A stretch of 64,000 nucleotides of DNA from Actinomycetospora cinnamomea. GTDB taxonomy: Bacteria; Actinomycetota; Actinomycetes; Mycobacteriales; Pseudonocardiaceae. The stretch covers positions 104,286 through 168,285 of the forward strand of contig NZ_QEKW01000012.1 in NCBI RefSeq assembly GCF_003096675.1. Reading direction: 5' to 3'. Below are positions 48,874 to 57,642 of this stretch, piece after piece; the stretch's first letter is position 1; each line of letters starts with the position of its first letter. Under the pieces are notes generated by a model. It was given only the letters and a program-made list of their open reading frames with translations, ran no database searches and was not told the DNA's origin. Made by a program: the position numbers and the translations under genes.

Positions 48874-50796
48874 ATGACGGCCACCGCCCCGCGTCCCACG
48901 ACCGCGCTCGACCACCCGCTGGAGCCCCTGAGCGGCGAGGAGATCACCGCGGCCGCCGGGCTGCTGCGCGACGCGGGGCACATCGGCGAGCGCTGCCGGT
49001 TCGTGTCGATCGTCCTGCGGGAGCCGGCGAAGGCCGACGTGCTCGCGTTCGAGGCGGACGGGACGCCCGTGCCGCGCGAGGCCGCGGCCGTGGTGCTGGA
49101 CAAGGCCGACGGGCGGACCTACGAGGCCGTCGTCTCGCTCACCGACCGGGCGGTGACCCGCTTCGAGCAGGTGCCCGGCGTCCAGCCGCAGGTGATGCTC
49201 GAGGAGTTCTTCGAGACCGAGGAGGTCGTCAAGGCCGACCCGGAGGTGCAGGAGGCGCTCCGGCGCCGCGGCATCACGGCGTTCGACGGGGTCATGGTCG
49301 ACCCGTGGTCGGCCGGGCACTACGGCGACGAGGAGGAGGGCCGGCTGCTGCGCGCGCTGGTCTGGGTGAAGATCCTCGGCCCGGACGACAACGGCTACGC
49401 GCACCCGGTCGAGAACCTCGTGGTCTACGTCGACACCAACGCGATGAAGGTCGCGCGCGTCGAGGACCACGGCGTCGTCCCGATCCCGCAGGAGCCGGGC
49501 AACTACACCCCGGACGTCGTGCCCCCGCGCACCGACCTGAAGCCCGTGTCGATCACCCAGCCCGAGGGCACGTCGTTCACCGTCGACGGGCACGAGGTGC
49601 GCTGGCAGAAGTGGCGCTTCCGCATCGGGTTCACCCCGCGCGAGGGCGTGGTGCTCCACACCGTGCGCTACACCGACGGCGGGCGCGAGCGGTCGGTGCT
49701 GCACCGGGCCTCGCTGTCGGAGATGGTCGTGCCCTACGGCGACCCGGCGCCCACCCACCGGCGCAAGAACGCCTTCGACGCCGGCGAGTACAACATCGGC
49801 ACCCTCGCCAACCCCCTCGAGCTGGGCTGCGACTGTCTCGGCGAGATCCACTACTTCGACGGCGTGGTGGCCGACGGCAACGGCGAGCCGGTGGTCATCC
49901 CCAACGCAATCTGCATGCACGAGGAGGACTTCGGGCTGCTCTGGAAGCACACCGACTTCCGGACCGAGAAGACCGAGGTGCGGCGGTCGCGGCGGCTCGT
50001 GGTCTCGTTCGTCGCGACCGTCGGCAACTACGAGTACGGCTTCTTCTGGTACCTCTACCAGGACGGCACGATCGACTTCGAGGTCAAGCTCACCGGCATC
50101 ATGTCGACGGGCGCGGTGCCGCCGGGCACGCGGCCGACGCACGGCCAGCTGATCAACGCCGACGGCCTCTACGCCCCGATCCACCAGCACGTGTTCAACA
50201 TGCGGCTCGACTTCGACGTCGACGGCGTCGCCAACTCCGTCTACGAGGTCGACACCGAGACCGACCCCGAGGGCCCGGACAACCCGATCGGCAACGGCTT
50301 CCGCACCCACGCCACCCTGCTGGAGAGCGAGCAGGAGGCCCGGCGGAACGTGAGCCTGGACCGGGCGCGCTACTGGAAGGTCGTCAACCCGCACGTGCGC
50401 AACGCGGTCGACGAGCCGACCGGCTACACGATCAAGCCGCACGGCACCGTGGTGCCGTTCGTCCGTCCCGAGGCGAGCGTGCTGCACCGCGCGGGCTTCA
50501 TGCGCCACCACCTGTGGGTCACCCCGCACGACGAGCGCGAGATGCACGCCGCGGGCGACTACCCCAACCAGCACCAGGGCGGCGAGGGGCTGCCGCGCTG
50601 GACGGAGGCCGACCGCCGGGTCGCCGACACCGACGTCGTCGTCTGGTACACGTTCGGCTCGCACCACGCGGCGCGGCTCGAGGACTGGCCGGTGATGCCG
50701 GTGCAGTACGTGGGCTTCTCGCTCCAGCCGAACGGCTTCTTCGACCGCAACCCGTCCCTCGACGTGCCGCGCCCCGAGGGCGGCCACTGCGGCTGA
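48874..50796 (+). CDS. copper-containing primary amine oxidase
   Basis: 640 aa from ATG 48874. Cofactor-precursor tyrosine Y386 in TVGNYEYGF (becomes topaquinone), catalytic base D302 in NAFDAGEYNIG, and copper ligands H437, H439 (HQHVFNM) and H598 (SHHAARLEDWP). Spacings match the Arthrobacter globiformis enzyme (D298, Y382, H431, H433, H592) within a few residues. It oxidises primary amines to aldehyde, ammonia and hydrogen peroxide. No signal peptide is seen, as in other actinobacterial amine oxidases. Methylamine, tyramine or phenethylamine are possible substrates; it could provide an alternative methylamine route to the gmaS-mgs pathway 20 kb upstream. Confidence 0.95.
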   Translation: MTATAPRPTTALDHPLEPLSGEEITAAAGLLRDAGHIGERCRFVSIVLREPAKADVLAFEADGTPVPREAAAVVLDKADGRTYEAVVSLTDRAVTRFEQVPGVQPQVMLEEFFETEEVVKADPEVQEALRRRGITAFDGVMVDPWSAGHYGDEEEGRLLRALVWVKILGPDDNGYAHPVENLVVYVDTNAMKVARVEDHGVVPIPQEPGNYTPDVVPPRTDLKPVSITQPEGTSFTVDGHEVRWQKWRFRIGFTPREGVVLHTVRYTDGGRERSVLHRASLSEMVVPYGDPAPTHRRKNAFDAGEYNIGTLANPLELGCDCLGEIHYFDGVVADGNGEPVVIPNAICMHEEDFGLLWKHTDFRTEKTEVRRSRRLVVSFVATVGNYEYGFFWYLYQDGTIDFEVKLTGIMSTGAVPPGTRPTHGQLINADGLYAPIHQHVFNMRLDFDVDGVANSVYEVDTETDPEGPDNPIGNGFRTHATLLESEQEARRNVSLDRARYWKVVNPHVRNAVDEPTGYTIKPHGTVVPFVRPEASVLHRAGFMRHHLWVTPHDEREMHAAGDYPNQHQGGEGLPRWTEADRRVADTDVVVWYTFGSHHAARLEDWPVMPVQYVGFSLQPNGFFDRNPSLDVPRPEGGHCG

Positions 50797-50797
50797 C

Positions 50798-51907
50798 TCA
50801 CCCGTCTCGCGGAGCCCGTGGTCGCGACACCACGATCTGCGCGATGCCGACGACGAGCACGGCGATGGTCAGCAGCCGTTCGGCGTTGGGCAGGGGGCGG
50901 AACCACCCGTAGACCTGGGTGGCCAGGGCGAACAGCTGGGCGCCGAGAGGCAGGGCGACGGCGGGCCAGCCGGTGATCTCCCGCGAGGGATGGGCCCCCG
51001 CGGGCAGCCGGGTCGAACCCACCGCGAACGCCAGCGCGCCCGCGCTCCAGAGGAAGTCGTAGGGCCCCTCGTGGGACACGACGTCGGTCGCGGCGAGGCT
51101 GTAGGCCGAGTCGGCCGCGGTCAGGCAGAGCAGGCCGGCGCCCACCCACGGCCAGCTGCCCGCCAGCCGCCAGGACATCAGCGGCAGGCTGCCCAGAAGC
51201 GCGCCGATCAGCAGCACGTCGCCCAGGGGGTAGGCGACGGTGACGAGCCGGCCCAGCTGGTCGAGCGGGGCACTCTCGAGCACCGGCAGGATCACCAGGG
51301 CGACGCCGGGGGTGGCGACGACGAGCACGAGGACGAAGCCGTCGAGCCACCGGTGCCACGGGACGTCGAGCACCCGGGCGCGGACCATGAGCACGAGACC
51401 GGCCATGAACAGCGGGTACGTGGCGATGTAGAACACGTCGGTGGGGTTGGGGGTGGGCACAACGCCCCCGTCGGCGTAGAGCGTGCCCCAAGTGATCTCC
51501 CCGAGGGCGAACAGCAGCAGCGCGACGGCGAAGCACCACCACGCCGCACGTCCCGGGCCGGGCTCCCGGCGCCGCGCGCCCAGCGCGCAGATCGCGCTCG
51601 CGGCGAGGATGAGCCCGGAGTGCAGCCAGTCGTCGATGATCGGGAGGTCCGGCGCCCCCTCGCCGGCGAGGAGCTGGTGGACGGCCTCCACCGCGAGGCC
51701 CAGCAGGAGCACCGCGGCGACGATCCGCCGCGGGTGCGCCCCGCCCGTCCGCTCCCACACCGCTGCGCCCCCCGGCCCGAGGTCGGCCACGCCGGCCCCC
51801 GACGCGCACGGGGGAGCGGCCGGTCGCGAGCGGGCGGGGGACGGTTGGCGACGGTACCGCAGCGCCGACCGGCTCCCGCCGCTCTCCGCCGTCCGCCCGG
51901 TGCGCAC
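50798..51907 (-). CDS. polytopic membrane protein resembling a sensor module without output domain
   Basis: 369 aa if read from GTG 51907, but the first ~40-50 residues are Arg/Pro/Ala-rich and start only 13 bp from a divergent gene. GTG 51790 or 51760 (VADLGPGG, VWERTGG) are more credible starts. About nine membrane helices follow (RRIVAAVLLLGLAVEAVHQLL, WWCFAVALLLFALGEITWG, PTDVFYIATYPLFMAGLVLM, and others). This pattern, with PTPNPTDVFYIATYPLF, is the N-terminal membrane sensor found on actinobacterial diguanylate cyclases/phosphodiesterases, yet no GGDEF or EAL domain follows. Function unknown. Confidence 0.78.
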   Translation of the reverse strand: MRTGRTAESGGSRSALRYRRQPSPARSRPAAPPCASGAGVADLGPGGAAVWERTGGAHPRRIVAAVLLLGLAVEAVHQLLAGEGAPDLPIIDDWLHSGLILAASAICALGARRREPGPGRAAWWCFAVALLLFALGEITWGTLYADGGVVPTPNPTDVFYIATYPLFMAGLVLMVRARVLDVPWHRWLDGFVLVLVVATPGVALVILPVLESAPLDQLGRLVTVAYPLGDVLLIGALLGSLPLMSWRLAGSWPWVGAGLLCLTAADSAYSLAATDVVSHEGPYDFLWSAGALAFAVGSTRLPAGAHPSREITGWPAVALPLGAQLFALATQVYGWFRPLPNAERLLTIAVLVVGIAQIVVSRPRAPRDG

Positions 51908-51920
51908 CTAGGCTGGTGGG

Positions 51921-53324
51921 GTGGCCGCCTCCCCGACACCCTCGTCCGCCCCGGAGCCCCCCGCCGAGCTGCGCGCGGCGGTCGAGGCCGTGCTGCCCGA
52001 CGCCCGCAGCGACCTCGAGGCGCTGGTGCGCATCCCGAGCATCTGGGCCGACCCCGCGCACGCCGAGGACACCCGCCGCAGCGCCGACGCCGTCGCCGCC
52101 CTGGCGCGCGACGCCGGCGCGCAGCGCGTCGACGTCCTCGCGGCCGGGGGCGGTGCCCCGGCCGTGGTCGCGCACTGGCCCGCCCCCGAGTCCGACCCCT
52201 CCCGCCCGGTACCGACCGTGATGCTCTACGCCCACCACGACGTCCAGCCCACCGGCGGCGACGAGTTGTGGACGACGCCGCCGTTCGAGCCCCACGAGCG
52301 CGACGGCCGCCTGTACGGGCGCGGCGCGGCCGACGACAAGGCGGGCGTGATGACCCACCTGGCCACCCTGCGGGCCTTCGGCGGCCGGCCCCCGGTCGGC
52401 GTCGTCCTCTTCGTCGAGGGTGAGGAGGAGTCCGGGTCGCCGACGCTGTCGGCCCTGCTCGCCGAGCACCGCGACGCGCTCGCCGCCGACGTCATCGTCA
52501 TCGCCGACGCCGCCAACGCCGCGGTCGACGTCCCCGCCCTCACGACCAGCCTGCGCGGCCTGGCGAACATCGTCGTCGAGGTGTCGATGCTCGACCGCGC
52601 GGTGCACTCGGGGATGTGGGGCGGTCCCGCGGGCGACGCGCTGACCGCCCTGTGCCGGCTGCTCGGCACGCTGCACGACGACAAGGGCGAGGTGGCCGTC
52701 GCGGGCCTGACCGTCGGCTCCTCGGCCATCTCCGATCCGATTGGGCCCGACGTCGACGAGGAGACCTTCCGCGGCGACACCGGCCTCCTCGAGGGCGTCG
52801 AGCTGCTCGGCACCGGCACGATCCCCGACCGGCTCGCCCACAAGCCCGCCATCGCGGTGCTGGGCATCGACGCACCGGCGGTCGACGGCTCGGCGAACGT
52901 GCTGCTCCCGCGCGCCCGTGCGATGGTCAGCGTCCGGCTCGCGCCGGGCGACGAGACCGGTCGCGCCGTCGAGGCGGTGGCCGAGCACCTGCGTCGCCAC
53001 GTCCCGTGGGGCGCCCACCTCGACGTCTCGCCCCGGGCGGCCGGCGAGCCGTTCGCGCTCGAGGCCACCGGCGCGGTCTACGACCTCGCTCGCGAGGCCC
53101 TCGCCTCCGCGTTCGGCCACGACGCGGTCGAGATGGGCATGGGCGGCACGATCCCGTTCATCGCGGAGTTCGCGCGCACGTTCCCGGGAGCGACCGTGCT
53201 GGTCACCGGCGTCGGGGACCCGGCGAGCCGCTGGCACGGCGTGGACGAGAGCCTGCATCTCGCGATGTTCGGCCGCTGCGTGCTCGCCGAGGCGATGCTG
53301 CTGCGGTCCCTCGCCGACCGGTGA
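51921..53324 (+). CDS. M20 family metallopeptidase (dipeptidase)
   Basis: 467 aa from GTG 51921; a TAGGCT hexamer about 8 bp upstream suggests a leaderless transcript. Zinc-site motifs: VMLYAHHDVQP (His), GRGAADDKAG (bridging Asp), VEGEEESGSPTL (catalytic/ligand Glu pair) and a later GGTIPF. The central lid domain (LANIVVEVSMLDRAVHSGMWGG) is typical of CNDP-like dipeptidases and related M20A enzymes. Cytoplasmic. Overlaps the next gene as GTGA. Confidence 0.92.
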   Translation: MAASPTPSSAPEPPAELRAAVEAVLPDARSDLEALVRIPSIWADPAHAEDTRRSADAVAALARDAGAQRVDVLAAGGGAPAVVAHWPAPESDPSRPVPTVMLYAHHDVQPTGGDELWTTPPFEPHERDGRLYGRGAADDKAGVMTHLATLRAFGGRPPVGVVLFVEGEEESGSPTLSALLAEHRDALAADVIVIADAANAAVDVPALTTSLRGLANIVVEVSMLDRAVHSGMWGGPAGDALTALCRLLGTLHDDKGEVAVAGLTVGSSAISDPIGPDVDEETFRGDTGLLEGVELLGTGTIPDRLAHKPAIAVLGIDAPAVDGSANVLLPRARAMVSVRLAPGDETGRAVEAVAEHLRRHVPWGAHLDVSPRAAGEPFALEATGAVYDLAREALASAFGHDAVEMGMGGTIPFIAEFARTFPGATVLVTGVGDPASRWHGVDESLHLAMFGRCVLAEAMLLRSLADR

Positions 53325-54232
53325 GACCCGGCGGCCGGGGGGACACCCGCGGGCAGGTGGCCATCCCCGGCGGCCGGTTCGCGATGGGCGACCACTTCGG
53401 GGAGGGCTACGCCGCGGACGGGGAGCACCCCGTCCACCCGGTGACGCTCTCGCCGTTCGGACTCGACGCCACGACGGTGACCAACGCGGCGTTCGCGACG
53501 TTCGTCAAGGACACCGGCTACGTCACCGACGCCGAGCGCTGGGGTTCCTCGGCCGTGTTCCACCTCGCCTTCGCCGGCGACCGCGCGGACGTGCTCACCA
53601 GCGTCGACGGCGCGGGCTGGTGGCTCGGCGTGCGCGGCGCCTGCTGGCGCCGGCCGGAGGGCCCGGGCACCTCGGTGGGCGACCGCGCCAACCATCCGGT
53701 GGTCCACGTGTCCTGGAACGACGCCCAGGCCTACGCCGCGTGGGCGGGCAAGCGCCTGCCCACCGAGGCCGAGTGGGAGTACGCCGCGCGCGGGGGGCTC
53801 GAGGGCGCCCGCTTCCCCTGGGGCGACGAGCTCCGGCGGGGCGGCCGGTGGCCGCTGAACATCTGGCAGGGGCGCTTCCCCACCCACAACACCGTCGAGG
53901 ACGGCTACCTCACGACCGCGCCGGTGAAGTCCTACCGCCCCAACGGCTACGGGCTCTGGCAGATGGTCGGCAACGTGTGGGAGTGGTGCTCCGACTGGTT
54001 CTCACCCCGGACCTACCGGCGCGAGACCTACCCGCACGCCCCGCCGGCCGACCCGGCCGGTCCCGAGGAGGGCGAGAGCCGGGTCATGCGCGGCGGGTCG
54101 TACCTCTGCCACGAGTCCTACTGCTACCGCTACCGGGTGGCGGCGCGGTCGTCGAACACCCCCGACTCGAGCTCGGGCAACCTCGGGTTCCGCTGCGCCA
54201 CCACGGTCACGGCACCTACTGGGACGTCATGA
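53321..54232 (+). CDS. formylglycine-generating enzyme (sulfatase-modifying factor)
   Basis: 303 aa from GTG 53321, overlapping the peptidase stop. The FGE fold is clear: FAMGDHFGEGYAADGEHPVH, VHVSWNDAQAYAAWAGKRLPTEAEWEYAARGG, GNVWEWCSDWFSP. The two copper/redox cysteines are C263 and C268 in GSYLCHESYCYRYR, equal in spacing to C272/C277 of the Streptomyces enzyme. It converts the Cys of a CxPxR motif in sulfatases to formylglycine. The 3' end overlaps by 17 bp the convergent sulfatase, its evident client. Confidence 0.95.
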   Translation: MRPGGRGDTRGQVAIPGGRFAMGDHFGEGYAADGEHPVHPVTLSPFGLDATTVTNAAFATFVKDTGYVTDAERWGSSAVFHLAFAGDRADVLTSVDGAGWWLGVRGACWRRPEGPGTSVGDRANHPVVHVSWNDAQAYAAWAGKRLPTEAEWEYAARGGLEGARFPWGDELRRGGRWPLNIWQGRFPTHNTVEDGYLTTAPVKSYRPNGYGLWQMVGNVWEWCSDWFSPRTYRRETYPHAPPADPAGPEEGESRVMRGGSYLCHESYCYRYRVAARSSNTPDSSSGNLGFRCATTVTAPTGTS

Positions 54233-56576
54233 CCCGCCGGTAGCGGCCCCCGTCGGCAATGGTCTCGGCCTCGTCGTTGAGGTCGATCCGCACCGTGTGG
54301 ACGCGGCCGCCGAACTCGTTGCCCACGGCCGGATAGTCGTCGCTCACCGGGGTCCCGAGGTCGACGCCGACGTCGAGCGTCTCGTCGAACGAGAAGTAGT
54401 ACGGGATGGTGGCCTCGACCGTGCCGTGCGCGACCTTGACCCCGTCCACGGACAGGACGGCCGTCCCGCCGCGGCCCAGGCCACCGCCGTCGTAGCAGAA
54501 GTCCATCCGGACCTCGTGGCGGCCGGGGGCCATCGGCTGCGCGGCGCGCAACGTGTGGAGCCGCATCCCGAAGTAGTTGTAGACGTAGCAGGCGCGGCCG
54601 CCGAGGCAGTAAAGCGCCCAGCCGCCGAAGCGCCCGCCCTGCGCGACGATCACCCCTTCGGCGTCGGAGCCGTCCGCGGTGTCGGGGACGTCGATGTCGG
54701 CGACCACGGTGTGGGAGGTGTTCTTGACGTTCGGGGTGGTCTCCTCGATCAGCCGCCGCGTCCGGCCGTGGTAGGTGACCGACCGGCGCCCGGCGAGCAG
54801 GTCGAGCCTGCCGGCGAGCCCCGGGTTCTCGCGCTCGGTCACCCGGTCGTCCAGCGGGAAGACCTGGTACTTCGCCGCCTCGATCAGGAACAGCTCGCGC
54901 AGGGCCGCGAGCTTCTCGGGGTGGCGGCCGGCGAGGTCGTGGGCCTGGCTCCAGTCGGTGCGGGTGTCGTAGAGCTCCCACACGTCGTCACGGAAGGACC
55001 GCGGGCCCGTCGGCACCATCTGCCAGGGCGTGCCGTGACGGGTCACGGCGGTCCAGCCCTCGTGGTAGATGCCGCGGTTGCCGCACACCTCGAAGTACTG
55101 GGTGCGGCGGCGGTCGGGGGCGTCAGGGGCGTCGAAGGTGTAGCGCATGCTGACCCCCTCGATCGGCTGCTGGGTGACCCCGTCGACCGAGGTCGGGTGG
55201 GGGAGCCCGGCGCAGTCGAGGACGGTGGGGAGCAGGTCGATGACGTGGTGGAACTGGTCGCGCACCCCGCCGTGGTCGGCGATGCCACGGGGCCAGTGCA
55301 CGACCAGCCCGTCCCGGGTGCCCCCGAAGTGGGAGGCCACCTGCTTGGTCCACTGGTACGGGGTGTTCATCGCCAGCGCCCAGCCCACCGGCGCGATGGG
55401 GTAGCTCTCGGGCCCGCCCATCGTGTCGATCCGGCCGATCATCTCGGCGGGGTCGTCGACGATGCCGTGCCCGAGGCGGTGCTCGACGAGGGTGCCCTCC
55501 AGGCCCCCCTCACCCGAGGCACCGTTGTCGCCGAGCAGGTAGACGAACAGCGTGTCGTCGAGCTCGCCGAGCTCCTCCAGGGCCGCCACGAAGCGCCCGA
55601 GCTGGGTGTCGGCGTGCTCGGTGAAACCGGCGAAGGTCTCCATGAACCGTGCCGCCAGCGCCCGCTGGTCGTCACCGAGCTCGTCCCAGTGCGGCACGCC
55701 CTCGGCCCACGGCGCGAGCTCGGCCGCCTCCGGGACGACGCCGAGCTCCTTCTGGCGGGCCAGCGTGCGCTCGCGCTCGCGGTCCCAGCCGTCGTCGAAC
55801 CGTCCCCGGTAGCGCTCCGGCCATTCGGGGGCGACGTGCAGCGGGGCGTGCGAGGCGCCGAAGGCGAGGTAGGTGAAGAACGGGCGCTCGGGCGTCATCG
55901 TCCGTTGGGTCCGCACCCAGTCGAGCGCGTGGTCGACGAGGTCCTCGGAGAGGTGGTACCCCGGTCGGCGGGCGGGCTCGACGGGCGTCGTGCCCTCGTA
56001 GAGCAGCGGGTACCAGTGGTTCATCTCGCAGGCCATGAACCCGTAGAAGTGGTCGAAGCCCTCGCCGGTGGGCCAGCGGTCGAACGGTCCGACCGGACTG
56101 ATCTCCGACGGCGGGGTCTGGTGCCACTTGCCGAACGCGGCGGTCGAGTACCCGTTGGCCTGCAGCAGCCGGGCCATCGTCGCCGCGCTGCGCGGCCGGA
56201 AGCCGGTGTAGCCGGGCGCCGAGGTGGCCATCTCGGTGGTGCCGCCCATCCCCACCGAGTGATGGTTGCGGCCGGTCATCAGAGCCTGGCGGGTGGGCGA
56301 GCACAGGGCCGTGACGTGGAAGCGGGAGTAGCGCAGCCCGTCGGCGGCCAGCCGCTCGGCCGTCGGCATCCGGCACGGGCCGCCGAACGCGCTGGAGCTG
56401 CCGAACCCCAGGTCGTCGAGGACGACGACCACGACATGGGGGGCTCCGTCGGGCGGTGCGGTGGGGCGCACCGGCGTGAACACCTCGCTCTGCTCGTCGA
56501 TGCCGAGGGCGGTGACCACGCCCCCGGGCACCTCCGGCTCCGGCAGGACGTGACGACCTCCGTTGAACCCACTCAT
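54216..56576 (-). CDS. type I arylsulfatase
   Basis: 786 aa from ATG 56576. Catalytic motif CSPTRQALMTGR with C92 as the residue to be converted to formylglycine; metal residues in VVVVLDDLGFG and LGDNGASGEGG, and GKWHQTP. The C-terminal ~180 residues (VADIDVPDTADG ... GVDLGTPVSDDY) form a beta domain found in large bacterial arylsulfatases of this group. Cytoplasmic; no signal peptide. Overlaps convergently with the FGE gene, and is divergent from a LysR regulator. Confidence 0.93.
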   Translation of the reverse strand: MSGFNGGRHVLPEPEVPGGVVTALGIDEQSEVFTPVRPTAPPDGAPHVVVVVLDDLGFGSSSAFGGPCRMPTAERLAADGLRYSRFHVTALCSPTRQALMTGRNHHSVGMGGTTEMATSAPGYTGFRPRSAATMARLLQANGYSTAAFGKWHQTPPSEISPVGPFDRWPTGEGFDHFYGFMACEMNHWYPLLYEGTTPVEPARRPGYHLSEDLVDHALDWVRTQRTMTPERPFFTYLAFGASHAPLHVAPEWPERYRGRFDDGWDRERERTLARQKELGVVPEAAELAPWAEGVPHWDELGDDQRALAARFMETFAGFTEHADTQLGRFVAALEELGELDDTLFVYLLGDNGASGEGGLEGTLVEHRLGHGIVDDPAEMIGRIDTMGGPESYPIAPVGWALAMNTPYQWTKQVASHFGGTRDGLVVHWPRGIADHGGVRDQFHHVIDLLPTVLDCAGLPHPTSVDGVTQQPIEGVSMRYTFDAPDAPDRRRTQYFEVCGNRGIYHEGWTAVTRHGTPWQMVPTGPRSFRDDVWELYDTRTDWSQAHDLAGRHPEKLAALRELFLIEAAKYQVFPLDDRVTERENPGLAGRLDLLAGRRSVTYHGRTRRLIEETTPNVKNTSHTVVADIDVPDTADGSDAEGVIVAQGGRFGGWALYCLGGRACYVYNYFGMRLHTLRAAQPMAPGRHEVRMDFCYDGGGLGRGGTAVLSVDGVKVAHGTVEATIPYYFSFDETLDVGVDLGTPVSDDYPAVGNEFGGRVHTVRIDLNDEAETIADGGRYRRVMTSQ

Positions 56577-56694
56577 CCCGTTTCCACGACCCCTTCCGCC
56601 CGTCCGTGATCTCGAACGCGTGGCACCACCTTGATCGATGAGGAGCGTTCAGGTCCAGCGGACGTTCCTGTACACGGGTGTTTGGATGAGCTGC

Positions 56695-57642
56695 ATGGAG
56701 CTGTCGTTGCGCCGCCTGCGGACGTTGCGGGAGGTGGCCCGTCAGGGCGGGGTCAACGCGGCGGCGGCCACCCTGCACTTCTCGCCGTCGGCCGTCTCCC
56801 AGCAGCTCGAGGCCCTGAGCACCGAGGTCGGCGCGCCCGTGCTCGAGCGGGTGGGGCGGGGCGTGCGGCTCACCGAGGTGGGGCGCGTGCTCACCGAGCA
56901 CGCCGAGATCCTGCTCGCCGCCGAGCAGCGGGCCTGCGCCGCGGTCGAGGGCGCGCGTCGGAGCCTGACGGCGCACCTCACGGTCGGCGTGTTCCCGGCC
57001 GCGGGTGCCGGGCTGGTGCCGGCCGTGATCGACGACCTGCGCACGCGCCGCCCGGGGATCACCCTGAGCAGCGCCGAGGCCGACGTCGAGGACGTCGTCG
57101 CCGACGTCCGTCACGGGCACCTCGACCTGGCGCTCCTGCTCGACTACCCGGACGCCCCCGAGCCCTGGAAGGACGACCTCGCCGTCGTCCCGCTCGGCCA
57201 GGACTCGATCGACCTCGCCGCCCCGACCGGCACGGCGTACGGCCCCGGCACCGACCTCGAGGAACTCGCCGACGAGGACTGGATCCTCTCCGGGGCGGAC
57301 ACCTACTGGGGCCGCGCGGTGCGTACCGCGTGCCGGCGCGCCGGGTTCGAGCCGCGCGTGCGGCACCGCGTCGACAGCTCGGCCACCGCCCTGGCCATGG
57401 TCGCGGCCGGCCTCGGCATCACCCTCGTCAGCGAGCTCGGCCGCATCTTCTGCCCGCCGACCGGTGTGGTCGTCGTCCCGCTCGCGCGCCCGCTGTCGCG
57501 ACGGATCCTGATCACCCACCTCCCGCACACCGGGGAGAGGCCGAGCGTCCGGGCCGTCCTCGACGCGTTCGCGCGCGCCGCCGCGGCGCAGGGGCTGACC
57601 GACGTCCGCACTCCCGGTGGCTCCCAGGACGAGCGCCCGTGA
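56695..57642 (+). CDS. LysR family transcriptional regulator
   Basis: 315 aa from ATG 56695; ATG 56686 is an alternative. N-terminal winged helix (MELSLRRLRTLREVARQGGVNAAAATLHFSPSAVSQQLEALSTEVG, split by its family pattern) and a LysR substrate-binding domain (LTVGVFPAAGAGLVPAVIDDL ... VAAGLGITLVSELG). Divergent from the sulfatase and may control sulfate-ester use. It overlaps trkH as GTGA, however, so it is likely cotranscribed with potassium uptake genes, and the true target is open. Confidence 0.92.
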   Translation: MELSLRRLRTLREVARQGGVNAAAATLHFSPSAVSQQLEALSTEVGAPVLERVGRGVRLTEVGRVLTEHAEILLAAEQRACAAVEGARRSLTAHLTVGVFPAAGAGLVPAVIDDLRTRRPGITLSSAEADVEDVVADVRHGHLDLALLLDYPDAPEPWKDDLAVVPLGQDSIDLAAPTGTAYGPGTDLEELADEDWILSGADTYWGRAVRTACRRAGFEPRVRHRVDSSATALAMVAAGLGITLVSELGRIFCPPTGVVVVPLARPLSRRILITHLPHTGERPSVRAVLDAFARAAAAQGLTDVRTPGGSQDERP

